This document shows, piece after piece, positions 34,346 through 44,656 of a stretch of DNA of 64,000 nt. Position 1 is the first letter of the stretch; each line of letters begins with the position of its first letter. The position numbers were made by a program, and so were the translations under genes. This DNA comes from Saussurea involucrata (lineage: Eukaryota; Streptophyta; Magnoliopsida; Asterales; Asteraceae), in NCBI GenBank assembly GCA_033807775.1, contig CM066313.1:83949484-84013483 (forward strand), read 5' to 3'. The notes under the pieces were generated by a model. The model ran no database searches. It saw only the letters and a list, made by a program, of their open reading frames with translations, and was not told where the DNA came from.

Positions 34346-35648
34346 ATGAACCCATCAAAAAGCCCATTCGATCACCAAACGCATAACTCCGCAGCTAAAA
34401 CCAGTGACAGAAACGCCAAGGACCGGACCCTTCCGCGACAACCATCTGATCAATTCTCGACGCTTGAATCTCAAGGTGATGCCGAATTCTGGCCACTATC
34501 CAGGAAACCATTTTTCTATGTTGTTCTTAGCAGAGCTCACCTTGCGAAAAGGTTTCAACTGGTATTTCCTCAACAATTCCCATATCTAAAACTGATTCAA
34601 ACTTATAACTTTCAGATTCAAAATTGATGCCAACAGTTGTATGTTGTAAATAGCTGTTCTACTTTTTGGGGTTCTTGACCTAACTAACCTGTTGTAAAAA
34701 CAAAATTACAAAATAGCCCACTTTTAAAGAAATTACAGAAAAACCACCAATCTCTCCTCTAGTTTCAGCTGAGCAGAGATGACCCACAAAAAAAATCTGC
34801 CAAGTAAAAGGGTTTTCATGGAAATATCTGCTTTACATTTGGGGTTCTTAACCTAACTAACATGTTCTAAAAAAATTACAAAAATAACCCACTTTTAAAA
34901 AAATTACAAAAAAAACCACCAATCTCTCCTCTAGTTTCATCCAAGGAGAGATGGCCCATAAAAAAAATCTGCCAAGTAAAAGGGCTTTCACGGGAATAGC
35001 TGTTCTACTTTTTGGGGTTCTTGACCTAACTATGTAAAAAAATTACAAAAATAACCCACTTTTAAAAAAATTACAAAAGAACCATCAATCTCTCCTCTAC
35101 AACTTTTACAAAGAACCACCAATCTCTCCTCTAGTTTCGGTTGACCCACAAAGAAAAATCTGCCAAGTAAAAGGGTTTTCACATAGCTCTACTTTTTGGG
35201 GTAGAGGTCAGACCTGCGTTCATCTTACCACTCCGTACCCCACCTTAGGGTGGGATATACCGGATTCGTTTGGTGTTGTTAGTTTATGTTGTCAAGAAAC
35301 GTGAACGGTTTTTATTACATCGATGCAATGCAGCTCCTCCCACAAAAACTGTCGGAAAAGCTTCCTGCCGCTAGGGTCCCCGCCACAATCATCTGCCGTG
35401 GAAAGGCGTGGGACCTGGAATACCTTGGTGATCAGATTACAAAAAGATTCAAAAACCAATCGTGGGGGGAATTTGTGGCCGATAACAAACTTGGCATTGG
35501 AGATGCGTGTGTTTTCGAGTTGATGGAGGGGGGATCGAGTAGTAGTAGGATCAAGTTCAGAGTTCAGATACTTAGGGATAAATTTCCGGCCGAATTAATG
35601 GAGAAAGTGGAGGGCAATAACTTGAATAACCCCATCAACTTAGATTAG
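34346..35648 (+). CDS. Single B3-domain DNA-binding protein (REM/VRN1-like)
   Basis: The ATG at 34346 directly follows a TTTTCTTCCAG acceptor. Coding exon 1 (34346-34561) ends in KRFQL; a phase-0 intron (34562-35333, GTATTT...TGCAG) joins exon 2 (35334-35648). The joined product is about 176 residues. The B3 fold runs from KPFFYVVLSRAHL (about residue 55) through LPAARVPATIICRGKAWDLE to ACVFELMEG and IKFRVQILRD near the C-terminus. B3 proteins bind DNA in the nucleus; REM-type members act in flowering and reproductive development, but the target of this one is unknown. The join restores the family spacing RFQL-xxP-xKLSEKLP exactly, which supports the splice sites. No stop or frameshift is seen, so the gene looks intact. 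Confidence 0.85.
34650..35195. repeat. Tandem repeat of about 170 bp in the B3 intron
   Basis: Three and a partial copies of a unit containing TTTGGGGTTCTTGACCTAACTA, TTACAAAAATAACCCAC, CCACCAATCTCTCCTCTAG and ATCTGCCAAGTAAAAGGG, at about 34640, 34805, 34983 and 35075. The unit is non-coding. Confidence 0.85.
35201..35290 (+). repeat. Au-like SINE 3' portion
   Basis: GTAGAGGTCAGACCTGCG...ATCTTACCACTCCGTACCCC...GGGATATACCGG...TTTGGTGTTGTT matches the conserved 3' region of plant Au-type SINEs, which end in a TTG-rich tail. The 5' tRNA-like part is missing. It ends about 45 bp before the exon 2 acceptor. A second, more degraded copy may lie at 35862-35935. Confidence 0.55.
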
Positions 35649-36315
35649 GGTTTGTCGTTTGGGTTTCATTTGTTTCTGAATGTTGAATAGCGATCATGTT
35701 TGTTCATATGGCCTTTTGTTTTTCAGTGATATCTGGTTCTGATGCAGCTTGTTTTTGAAGGGTTTGTTTGGTAATTTCACTTGATTTTTGCTCTTTTGGC
35801 ATTACCAATTCTTTTGGGCAAACAGTCGTTGTTCTGGTAAATGTCACGTCAGCATACATCAAAGGTCTATGTACTTTTATTCTACCCTTAAACCTCATCT
35901 CTGGATGAAATATACCGGGTTAGTTTGATTTTTTGTTGGATAAATGAAATGCGATTTGGAACTCTTGCTTTATATCTATCTAATTCATCTGGTAAGCTAA
36001 TAATATGACTTGGTAAGCACTTATCCGGGTAAGCATTTTGCAAACGGCCCCTAACTCTCTTTTTTGTTTATCAATTGTTTTAAAATAGTTAAGATTTCGG
36101 AAGTGAAATTCTGCAAGTTGCCTCTCTTTATTGGATTCATGATTCCATTTTTAATTTCTTGCCTTCGTCTTTAGGAACTATTGTCTCCTTGAGAGTTACA
36201 CTTCAATATAACGATTGAATGAAATCTATTTCAAATTAAACTTACATTTGTTTTATCGGATTCATGATTCCATTTTTGATTTAGAACCTCCCGTAGTTAT
36301 TAACTACCTTATCCT
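35649..36315. other. 3' region of the B3 gene and spacer
   Basis: Presumed 3' UTR followed by AT-rich DNA. A GGTAAGCACTTATCCGGGTAAGC phrase near 36013-36050 recurs inverted and in variants at 61985-62180, marking another dispersed repeat family. Confidence 0.5.
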
Positions 36316-36318
36316 TCA

Positions 36319-36706
36319 GGGTGCGTTTGGTACACTGGACAGGATAGAACAGAAGAGATCACTGTCCCATGTTTGGCAAAACTTTTATGTGTAACAGACA
36401 GGAACAAAGTGTAACAAGCTGGAACAGACCTGTTCCACCCCAACCCCATGGAACAAGTTGGAACAGACTTATGTTTTACCAATATAACCTCAAAATAAAA
36501 TCTAAGTCTTTTCTAAAACATCAGATACACGTTCTATTTTATATTTTATTTATTATTTAAATTTTATTTATTGTATTTTCTCTAATGTTTTTTGTTCTGT
36601 TATGTCCAGTTCTGTCTACCAAACGCTGAACAGTTGTTCTATCCTGTTCTGTTTTGTCTTGTTCCGTCTTGTCTTGTTCCGTCATGTCTGCATATCAAGC
36701 GCACCC
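36319..36706. mobile_element. Tourist-like MITE
   Basis: Ends GGGTGCGTTTGGTA and, inverted, GGGTGCGCTTGATA, with a 3-bp TCA duplication (36316-36318 and 36707-36709). The interior has many GGAACAGA/TGTTCTG words on opposite strands near the two ends. 388 bp, no gene. Confidence 0.7.
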
Positions 36707-37189
36707 TCAGAGTCTGTGTGTTTCAAGCAGAAAACTAGGGATTCATGAAGAAGGTGAGGCGTCCGTTTTATTTTAATAATAATCCAAATTATGTTGAATA
36801 CAATTTTGCAAAATTACCCCTAAAAATATCTTTTTAATTTTTAAAATACATAAAAATAAAATTCAAGATCATATTTAATCTGGATGAGTTGTAACGTAAA
36901 CCAGAAAATGATGGTTACGAGTTATGACAAGGTTACATAGGCTATTAGATTTAGGTGTGTGGCAAAATAACTCACTCTTACAAAATAAACTAGTAAACTC
37001 TAATTTTGGCCCCTAAGGTTTAGTAAAATTTTGAAAGCAAGATCTGAACTTTGATAAGTCTAAAAAGCATCCTTGTGATTCTCATTTTACTCTGAAAACG
37101 GTCCTTACTCGTTAACTTTGTTAAGTTTCTCTGTTAGAGAAAGATGGTATTTTTGTCTTTCATCTTTATTACCATTTTTTATTTTAAAA

Positions 37190-38180
37190 CATTAAATAAA
37201 ATTAAACTTTAATTTGTATATCATTTAACCACACATTTCTACTTGAACACAACCATCCCCTGCCCCCAATTTGTTTAGACCGGCGAAATCCCACCTGCCA
37301 TCGCCTTCAAGTTCCCGGTGAAACTTCCTTCTTTTGTGTTTCCGATCTCGTCCTTCTGTGTTTCCGACCCTCCCTAATATCTTGATGTGTGGGTGTCAAA
37401 GATCGATATGGGTTTTAGCCAAGAGAAAAGGCATATGTAGATGAGAAAGCACGCAAGAATGGAACTCCTCCTACTGTTACATACTACACATGCGATTCTT
37501 CTGTCTTTTCATGGATCGGAAATCTTACCACTCCCATAAGAGATCAGGAACACCATAAGAGATAGAAAACAACGATATTCGTTTGGAGATCGTGGAATTC
37601 CCCGGGCCAAGGGCGAGAATGGTAGTTTGAAGAAGACTTGAACCACTGAAGAAAATGACTTGACTTGAGTTTTTTTATCAACAACTTGAGGTTCCTCGAG
37701 TGTTTGAAATAATTGTTGTGAGAGCCAAAAAAAAGTATAATATGGTGGGACCAATACGTTTTTATACTTTTTTATTTTGTTCAAGTCTTTCAAAGAATTT
37801 GACCATTGTGGAAGCCCTAAGAGGCAACGGCGACAAGGTCCCCAGATCGAAAAAGAGAGGGACTGCAGTCAACAGATGCGTACGGTGTCAAGCGAGAGAC
37901 GGTGGTGTCGTATAATTGGAGAGTGTAAAGCGCATAGCAGCTTTTTAAGGGTGCATCGGTGGATTCGTGAGCGGATATGAAGTACATACGTCGATCTTTA
38001 ATGATGGGACAGTCGTGAAAGAGACTTGCAGGTGCAGATGGTAAAGGGTTAGGGACTGAACCTAGGTAAAATTGGGGCGATCCATTTTTCTCAGAAACAT
38101 ATACTACGCGATGGAGGTCATCGTCGGGTCCGACGAACTGAGCGTTGAAATAGACGGAAACGTTGTCAGTGAGGCGGTGT
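37190..38180. other. Unassigned cargo of the Mutator-like element
   Basis: Mixed composition, higher in GC than the termini, with several short frames (for example 37509-37793 minus and 37777-37980 plus), none with a recognised domain. It may be captured genomic DNA of unknown source. Confidence 0.35.
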
Positions 38181-38184
38181 ACGG

Positions 38185-38567
38185 GAAAGATATGGTCAAA
38201 TCTTCATGAAAGATTTGGGAAGGGAAAGTGCACCTCGTGCATATGAATTGAAACAGTCAATCTCTAACACTCGACAGGATGGCATGGAAGTTTCAGCCTA
38301 CTATACGAAGCTACGAGGGTTATGGGACGAAATACAATTTGTTCTTCCTACCCCTCAATGCTCTTGTAATGGATGCTCTTCTGGCCTTGGAAAATATCTC
38401 AATGAACTCAAAGAAAAGGAAAGGCTTTATGAATTTCTCATGGGTCTAGACAATGAATTCTCAATTGTGAGAACACAAATACTTGCCATGAAGCCTACAC
38501 CATCTTTAGGAAACGCCTACCATCTAGTTGCAGAGGATGAACAACAAAGATTGGAAAACGAGCCATA
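38185..38567 (+). pseudogene. Ty1/copia gag fragment
   Basis: From about 38186 the frame reads IWSNLHERFG, then with a frame change RAYELKQSISNTRQ...YYTKLRGLWDEIQ...LYEFLMGLDNEFSIVRTQIL, the gag-like (UBN2) domain of plant copia polyproteins. It ends abruptly and continues directly into reverse transcriptase sequence; nucleocapsid knuckle, protease and integrase are missing, so an internal deletion has fused gag to RT. Confidence 0.8.
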
Positions 38568-38640
38568 GACTCAAAATGGGTCTATAAGATAAAGTACAAA
38601 CCAAATGGTGAAATAGAGAGGTACAAGGCGAGACTCGCTG

Positions 38641-40658
38641 TGAACTAAAAGGGTTTACATAACTAAAATCCATAACATAAACGTTCTTAACTAGTGAAAA
38701 TAATGACAAGAGTTAATTTACATCAACTTGTCGTCACCATAAAATCTTCACTCATCCCATTACTTCCCTGAGCTCATACCTGGTAAGAAAATATAATTTG
38801 AAACGATTAGGCTAACGCCTAGTGAGAACATTCGGTTTCAAAATAATACTTTTAAATTAATGTAAACAAGGTTTATCAAAACTTGACTTACACTCGTTCT
38901 TACCGTACTCGTACTTATCTCAATAATAACATAATCATACTCAATCCCATGAGTATGACTAACTTCCAAGAAGTCATACCACCATATTCAATAGCCTACT
39001 ACGAATCGTCACGGATTCTAGTTTATCGATCAAGCCTTAAGACTTACATTCAATCGTCATACCTTCTCCTTAGAATGGAAACAGAAATAGCACTTATATA
39101 TTGCCTATTTCTAATCCTTCGTAAACACGCGAAAACAACACTTCGTCTAATTCATATTTCCACATCTCAAATCCGAATAGCAACTATACTTTGCCTATTC
39201 ACTACAATCAATATAATAACCATTTATACTTTACCTATCCCCTCATTTCTACATGAATAGTAATTCTATTTTACCTATTCAATTATTCAACATGAATAGC
39301 AATTCTACTTTGCATATTCAATCATTTAACTTGAATAGCAATTATACTTTGTCTATTCAATCATTCAACCTGAATAACAATTATACTTTGTGTATTCAAT
39401 CATTTCAAGGATACACGGGAATAACAATTATACTTTGTCTATTCCTCTTTTCTACATGAATAACAATTATACTTTGCCTATCCAATCATTTCAAGGATAC
39501 ACGGGAATAACAATTATACTTTGTCTATTCCTCCTTTCTACATTAATAGCAATTATACTTTGCCTATCCAATCATTTCAAGGATACACGGGAATAACAAT
39601 TATACTTTGTCTATTCCTCCTTTTAAGGATACACAGGAATAACAATTATACTTTGTCTATTCCTCCTTTCTACATGAATAGCAATTATACTTTGCCTATC
39701 CAATAATATAAATAGCAATTATACTTTGCCTATTCATTTCATTCCAATACAAATAGGAATAGCAATTATACTTTGTCTATCCTACGTTATCAAATAAAAC
39801 TAGTGTCTATGGATTCATTCCACTTAATCTTATTCGTACAGAATAATGCTTAATATGAATTTCTCATATTATTTAGTAAAAACAAACCTCCTTTATAAAT
39901 CCCATATATTACTCGGTATGAGCAAATCACATTTAATATGTCCATTTCTCATAATATAAGCCTAACCATCAATATCATCACTTATGGGTTCTTTATATAA
40001 TTTTATATGCACAATTTACCCATTAACACAAATAGTTAAAGCTCGTACAATCGTCCATCCGAAACTCATTCAGGAAATACTTCTTTATAAAAATATACCT
40101 TACCGTAATTTAAATACGTTATAAAAAGGTAAGGTAAGAATGAACTCACTTGATTGTAGTCGCGTCACTCTTACTTTACTTTAAAGTCGTAGGAATTTCC
40201 GTCACCAACTTTACAGAGATCTTTAATTCCTTCAGTTTACACTTAAAAAACTCCAACTGAAATAGTTGATATTCTTCTTCTTCTTCTCCTTTCTTCTTCT
40301 CGGTTTCCTCTCGATCTTTCTCTTTTCACCTTAACACACACACACACACACAAATCACAAAGATAGATTGAAATACTATCTTTCTTCCACCTAAGTAGGT
40401 GAGGTGGTGCATGATTCACCATTAAACAATCAGCCCCCTTGACTTTCATTTCTTGACAAAATACACCCTTCAACTTATTAATTAAAATTAAAGTTTACCC
40501 CTTAACTTATAACTCCGTAAAACCAATAACGTAACTTACTCGGGGATAAACTCTAAAATTAATCTTCCAAATAACCAATCATAACATACCAAATAATTAT
40601 ACTCGAATTATTTAATGAACCAAACGAAATCTTTTATATAGAAAATCGAGATGTTACA
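38641..40658 (-). mobile_element. Solo LTR (2,018 bp) inserted in copia RT
   Basis: The insert begins TGAACTAAAAGG and ends GATGTTACA on the plus strand, flanked by a perfect 5-bp CGCTG (38636-38640 and 40659-40663). Removing it rejoins the RT reading frame exactly. Read on the minus strand it starts TGTAACATC, has a purine-rich leader-like segment with CACACACA (40330-40350 plus) and contains the CTCACTAGGC motif (38817-38829, inverted), like the Ty3 LTRs here. No internal region remains, so this is a solo LTR left by LTR-LTR recombination. Confidence 0.88.
39240..39785. repeat. GAATAGCAATTATACTTTGCCTATTC tandem array in the solo LTR
   Basis: More than a dozen units with the core AATAGCAATTATACTTTG, each bounded by GAATA(G/A) and (C/T)TATTC so that every unit can form a short hairpin. 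Longer composite units include TTTCAAGGATACACGGG. Frames through it are artefacts of the repeat. Confidence 0.85.
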
Positions 40659-42164
40659 CGCTGCGAAGGGCTTTACTCAAATGGAGGGAGTCGATTACCA
40701 TGACACGTTTGCTCCGGTGGCAAAGTTGGTCACCGTTAGAAGTCTGCTTGCAGTTGCCATAAAAAACGACTGGATCATTCACCAGTTGGATGTGAACAAC
40801 ACATTTCTACATGGGGACTTGGATGAAGAAGTCTACATGAAAATCCCACAAGGTTACGACAAAAAGGGAGGGACCAAAGTCTGGTTAAGGAAATCTCTAT
40901 ACGGTTTGAAGCAAGCATCGAGGAACTGGTACCAACCAAAAATTCACATCAGCTCTCCTCGAACTCGGATTCAAACAATCTCATGCAGACCACTCTCTCT
41001 TCATATACAAGAAAAACAAAGTATTTGTCGCTGCTCTCATATATGTCGATGATGTAATTATTGTGGGAAATGATTGAGACAAAATCCAAGGAATGAAGAC
41101 CTATCTTGACAAGAGGTTTAGCATCAAAGACCTTGGCCCTTTGAAGTACTTCCTTGGGATAGAAGTAGCTCGAACGAAGGATGGTCTTGTCCTAAGCCAA
41201 AGAAAATACACCCTAGACATTCTAGAAGACAGTGGGATGCTAGGGATCCGGCCATGCTCTTTTCCAATGGAGCAAAACTTGAAACTCGAGAAAGACGATG
41301 GAGAGGTTCGTGTATATGCCAACAAGTAACGAAGACTTGTGGGGAGGTTGCTATATCTCCAAGCCACAAGACCCGACCTCACATACTCGGTAAATGTCCT
41401 AAGACAATTCGTCTCTGATCCTCGGCAAAAACACATGGATGCGGCTACAAGGGTCCTGAGGTATCTAAAGGCAACACCAGAACAAGGTGTCTTCTTTCCT
41501 ACGCAAGGAGGAACCAACTTAGTCACATATTGCGATGCCGATTGGCTTGGATGTTCTTTCACGAGAAGGTCACGAACGGGATACGTCTTACTCTTGGGGG
41601 AGCGCCGGTCTCTTGGAAGTCAAAGAAACAGTCTGTTGTCTCCCGTTCCTCGGCTGAAGCCGAGTACCGTGCCATGGCCACCACCGTTAGTGAAATCATA
41701 TGGATGTGTTGGCTCCTAAAGAACATTGGAGCTGAACAAAACGGACCATATCCCTCGTTGTGACAATCAAACGACTCGACACATCGCAAACAATCCAGTC
41801 TTCCATGAACGTACCAAACATGTCGAGATGGATTGCTAGTTCGTTAGAGAACGGGTCGACCTTAAAGAGATAAAGTCGCTTCATATTGATACGAAGATGC
41901 AAATAGCAGGTCTCTTCACCAAAGCATTGGGAACTCGACAACTTGAGTTTTTACTCAGCAAGCTGGGCATGCAAAATTTGCATGCTCCACCTTGAGGGGG
42001 AGTATAAAATTCCATGATCTCCTCCATATTTCTCTCCTACAAATTTGTTGTAATCATTCCTTTTTTAGTTCCTGATTTACTGCTTTCTTTTGTTAGTTTA
42101 GGATTGTATCTCCTATATAATTTGTCTTCCTGTTGTATCTTCAATATATCGAAATACAAAGAAA

Positions 42165-42661
42165 CAAATATTTCTTGAAATTATCGAAGTGGTCGACGAT
42201 TGTCGGCAATGATATCGTATGGTCTCTATATGGGGATCAATGGCAGATGTTGAGAAAGATTTGTGTTCATCAAATGCTAAGCAATGAATCGTTGGATTCC
42301 ATTTACTCTCTTCGGCGGAAAGAGATCAGGAACATTGGAACACCATCAAACAACTGTACAGCCACAGTGGGGCTCCGATGAACATTGGCGATCAAATGTT
42401 TTTGATGTTTATGAATGTGGTTACATGGATGATGGGGTGGAACAAGGAAGAGAATAAGGTGAGTTTAGGAGTGGAGTTCAGGCAAGTGAGCAATGAGATA
42501 ATTGGTTTATTAGGTATGCCAAACTTGTCGGATTTCTATCCTTGTTTGGCCTGGTTTGATCTGCAAGGTATCAAGAAGAAGATGAAGGTGGTATCAAAGA
42601 AGTTTGATGGGATCTTCGAGAAGATGATTGATGAAAGAAAGAAGAATACCAAGTTTTTTTA
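42165..42661 (+). pseudogene. Captured cytochrome P450 fragment (CYP76-like)
   Basis: Frames read FLKLSKWSTIVGNDIVWSLYGD...WQMLRKICVHQMLSN, then MNIGDQMFLMFMNVVTWMMGW...LLGMPNLSDFYPCLAWFDLQGI. These correspond to the region between the B-C helices and the F-G area of plant CYP76-type P450s (geraniol 8-hydroxylase relatives). A frame change at about 42325-42380 separates the parts. The haem-binding Cys region and membrane anchor are absent. It is a partial exon inside the Mutator-type element, adjacent to the copia end, and non-functional. Confidence 0.75.
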
Positions 42662-43014
42662 ATGGTTTGTTAAAAAACAAAAAGCAAAATGTAATTGGAC
42701 AAAAATGCCTCTGTTACTAACAGAGAAAATTAACGGAGTTAGTGATAGGAGACCATTTTCAGAGCAAAATGAGAATCACAAGCATTATTTCTAGAGTTAT
42801 TAAACGCGAGGTCCCACTTTCAAAGATTTCAATAAACCACGATGACCAAAGTTAGAGTTTACTCTGAAATAAACCTATATGTTAATCTGTATTCTTTTTG
42901 TTTTCTTAAAAGAAATATAGATAAATAATTTGATATTTTTATATTCCCATCCATTCACTTTTTAATCTCATCTTTTAGTGGTGGTTACATTTTCCAAATG
43001 GGGAATTTATTAAA

Positions 43015-43397
43015 GGGAAATTAATTAAAATACCCTAAGTTTGACTAACTGTTACCAAAATGCCATAAATTTTTTCCATTTTGCAAAAATACCCTAAATA
43101 CTCGCGATGGATCCCGCGATCGCGGGATCCAGCTGACGTGGCACGTATTTTGGCCACAAATGCCCCGCGGAGCCCCTCAACTTTGGCCGCGGTGCACTTT
43201 TGGTCCCTGCCCGCGATGGCCCGCGATGGGCCAATTTTACAGTTTTGGTCCCTGAAAATTTACACTTTTGGTCCCTGAAAATTTACACTTTCAGCCCCTG
43301 TACTTAGACGAATCTTGCATGCTTTTACTGTTTTTTTCCACAATTATTGTACTTTGAAGACCGATTTGTAGTTGAAATTCATTGACATGTTTTCATC
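43015..43397 (+). repeat. Left terminal inverted repeat of the Mutator element
   Basis: Includes a CG-rich core with a perfect 22-nt palindrome centred at 43119/43120 (core CCCGCGATCGCGGG), a TGACGTGGCA bZIP-like box, and repeated ACTTTTGGTCCCTG phrases. It pairs with 56512-56902. Confidence 0.9.
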
Positions 43398-43461
43398 AAT
43401 GTTAAATCAGTGTTTTTGGAATACTAGTTTGTGGATGAAATGAGAGATTGGTTGTCATCAA

Positions 43462-44483
43462 TGTTGGTTCCCGTTTTGCTTTAAACAAGATTATCAGATC
43501 TATTAGTTCGAGTTTATGTTTGATGCGGAAGCGTATTTGAAGAACTAACAGATATGTTTGATAGATTTAGAACACAATATAAATAAACAGTGAACAGGAA
43601 ATAATATCTCAAAGTTTACTGAATATATATATATCAAGAACAGATTTAAGAACGGTAAGTATACAAAGCTTTAAACAGATATGACTCTAAATGTGCATAA
43701 GCTATGTGTTCTTGATGTTCGATTGAAGTGTTCTTGTTTTTCTGTGTTGTGTGTGTCTTTTTCTTTCTTAGGAAGAACTCAACATGAGTCTTCCTTTTAT
43801 ACTATTTTTAGAAGACTATGAAGTAGGTCACTGTTCCTTTTACGGCATGAATAGTAAACTGGATGGTGTGAACAGTTGTTTGAGCCATGCGCATTTAATG
43901 GAGCAGATGTACTTTTGGTAAATGCATTAAATGGCGCAGACGTCCATTTTGTACCTTGCCCTATTGAGTCCACTCAGAGCTTGACACGTGTTTTGACAGT
44001 ACTTTTCCATGCAAGTTGATGAACAGGTCTTGGAACAGTAGCAAGATATTATAAATATCTTCCTAGTCTTTAGAGGATCACAGAGGCTCTGTAATGTGTT
44101 ACAGAGGTTCTGCGGTCTGGTTCCTCTGTAGAGTAGTCTTCACCGGATTCCGAGTCTTTGGTTTGTTTACTTCTGCAGAGCTTCTGTCAAGGGTGGCAGA
44201 GAGTCTGTGGCTCGGTCCTCTGTGAGAAGTCTTCTTGGTTCCTTGTCTTCTGATGTTGTCCGCAGAGGCTCTGTTAATGGTAACAGAGGATCTGCGGTCT
44301 TGGTCTTCTGAAAGCGTCCTTCTGTAGTTTCCTCGGTCTTTGATCACTCTTGATCAAACTTCCTTTGATTTTTCTGAGATGCCCGGCAGAGCTTCTGTTG
44401 TACTCAGCAGAGCTTCTGTGGAAGTTCTTCTGTACTTGGCCATTTTTCAATACTTCTAATATTTCAGAATATTGGAGCTAACA
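43462..44483 (-). repeat. 3' LTR of the minus-strand element
   Basis: TG...CA termini. Within 44060-44420 there are repeated GCAGAG(G/C)(C/T)TCTG words, several being near-palindromic. A short antisense frame here is repeated in the other LTR and is not a gene. Confidence 0.92.
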
Positions 44484-44500
44484 ATCTCCCCCTAAGTATT
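44484..44500 (-). other. Polypurine tract of the minus-strand element
   Basis: On the minus strand ACTTAGGGGGAGAT directly precedes the 3' LTR. Confidence 0.85.
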
Positions 44501-44656
44501 GAAAAATAAAAGGTTGAATTTATGCATTTTAACCTAAGTAAAGAAGAGGTTAAACAATACCTCAGAAGATTATTTCATTCATTTTGGAATTTATGCCAGA
44601 GGTAGTTACATTTGAGTACACAGAAGTAAATGTTGACAGAGGTTCTTTGAAGAGAC

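Larger units (their letters stand above)
38568..42004 (+). pseudogene. Ty1/copia RT-RNase H remnant, split by a solo LTR
   Basis: RT begins at 38574 (SKWVYKIKYKPNGEIERYKA), is interrupted after 38640, and resumes at 40659 (AAKGFTQMEGVDYHDTFAPV). The catalytic YVDD is at about 41043. RT and connection (FLGIEVARTKDG), TRPDLTYSVN, and RNase H (TYCDADW, AEAEYRAM) follow in order, but stops and frameshifts occur at about 40945, 41076, 41328, 41570 and 41760. A GGGGGAGTA polypurine tract is at 41994-42003. An LTR-like remnant may occupy 42005-42165. It is a dead element. Confidence 0.85.
36991..42866. mobile_element. Mutator-like element carrying gene fragments (Pack-MULE type)
   Basis: Imperfect terminal inverted repeats of about 180 bp: the left starts TAGTAAACTCTAATTTTGG and the right, inverted, AGAGTAAACTCTAACTTTGG. 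Both then contain TTGTGATTCTCATTTT and TTAAC..TTTCTCTGTTAG. Flanks AAATAAAC (36983-36990 and 42867-42874) form an 8-9-bp duplication, as expected for Mutator elements. There is no transposase inside. Instead it holds a copia remnant, a P450 fragment and unassigned sequence (37200-38180). Confidence 0.7.

Noticed and set aside
39253..39706. Asn/Tyr/Leu-rich frames
   Set aside because: Artefacts of the GAATAGCAATTATACTTTG tandem repeat within the solo LTR.
44099..44347. 82-codon minus frame repeated at 52435-52683
   Set aside because: Lies in both LTRs of the same element; no domain, dominated by the CAGAGG word.
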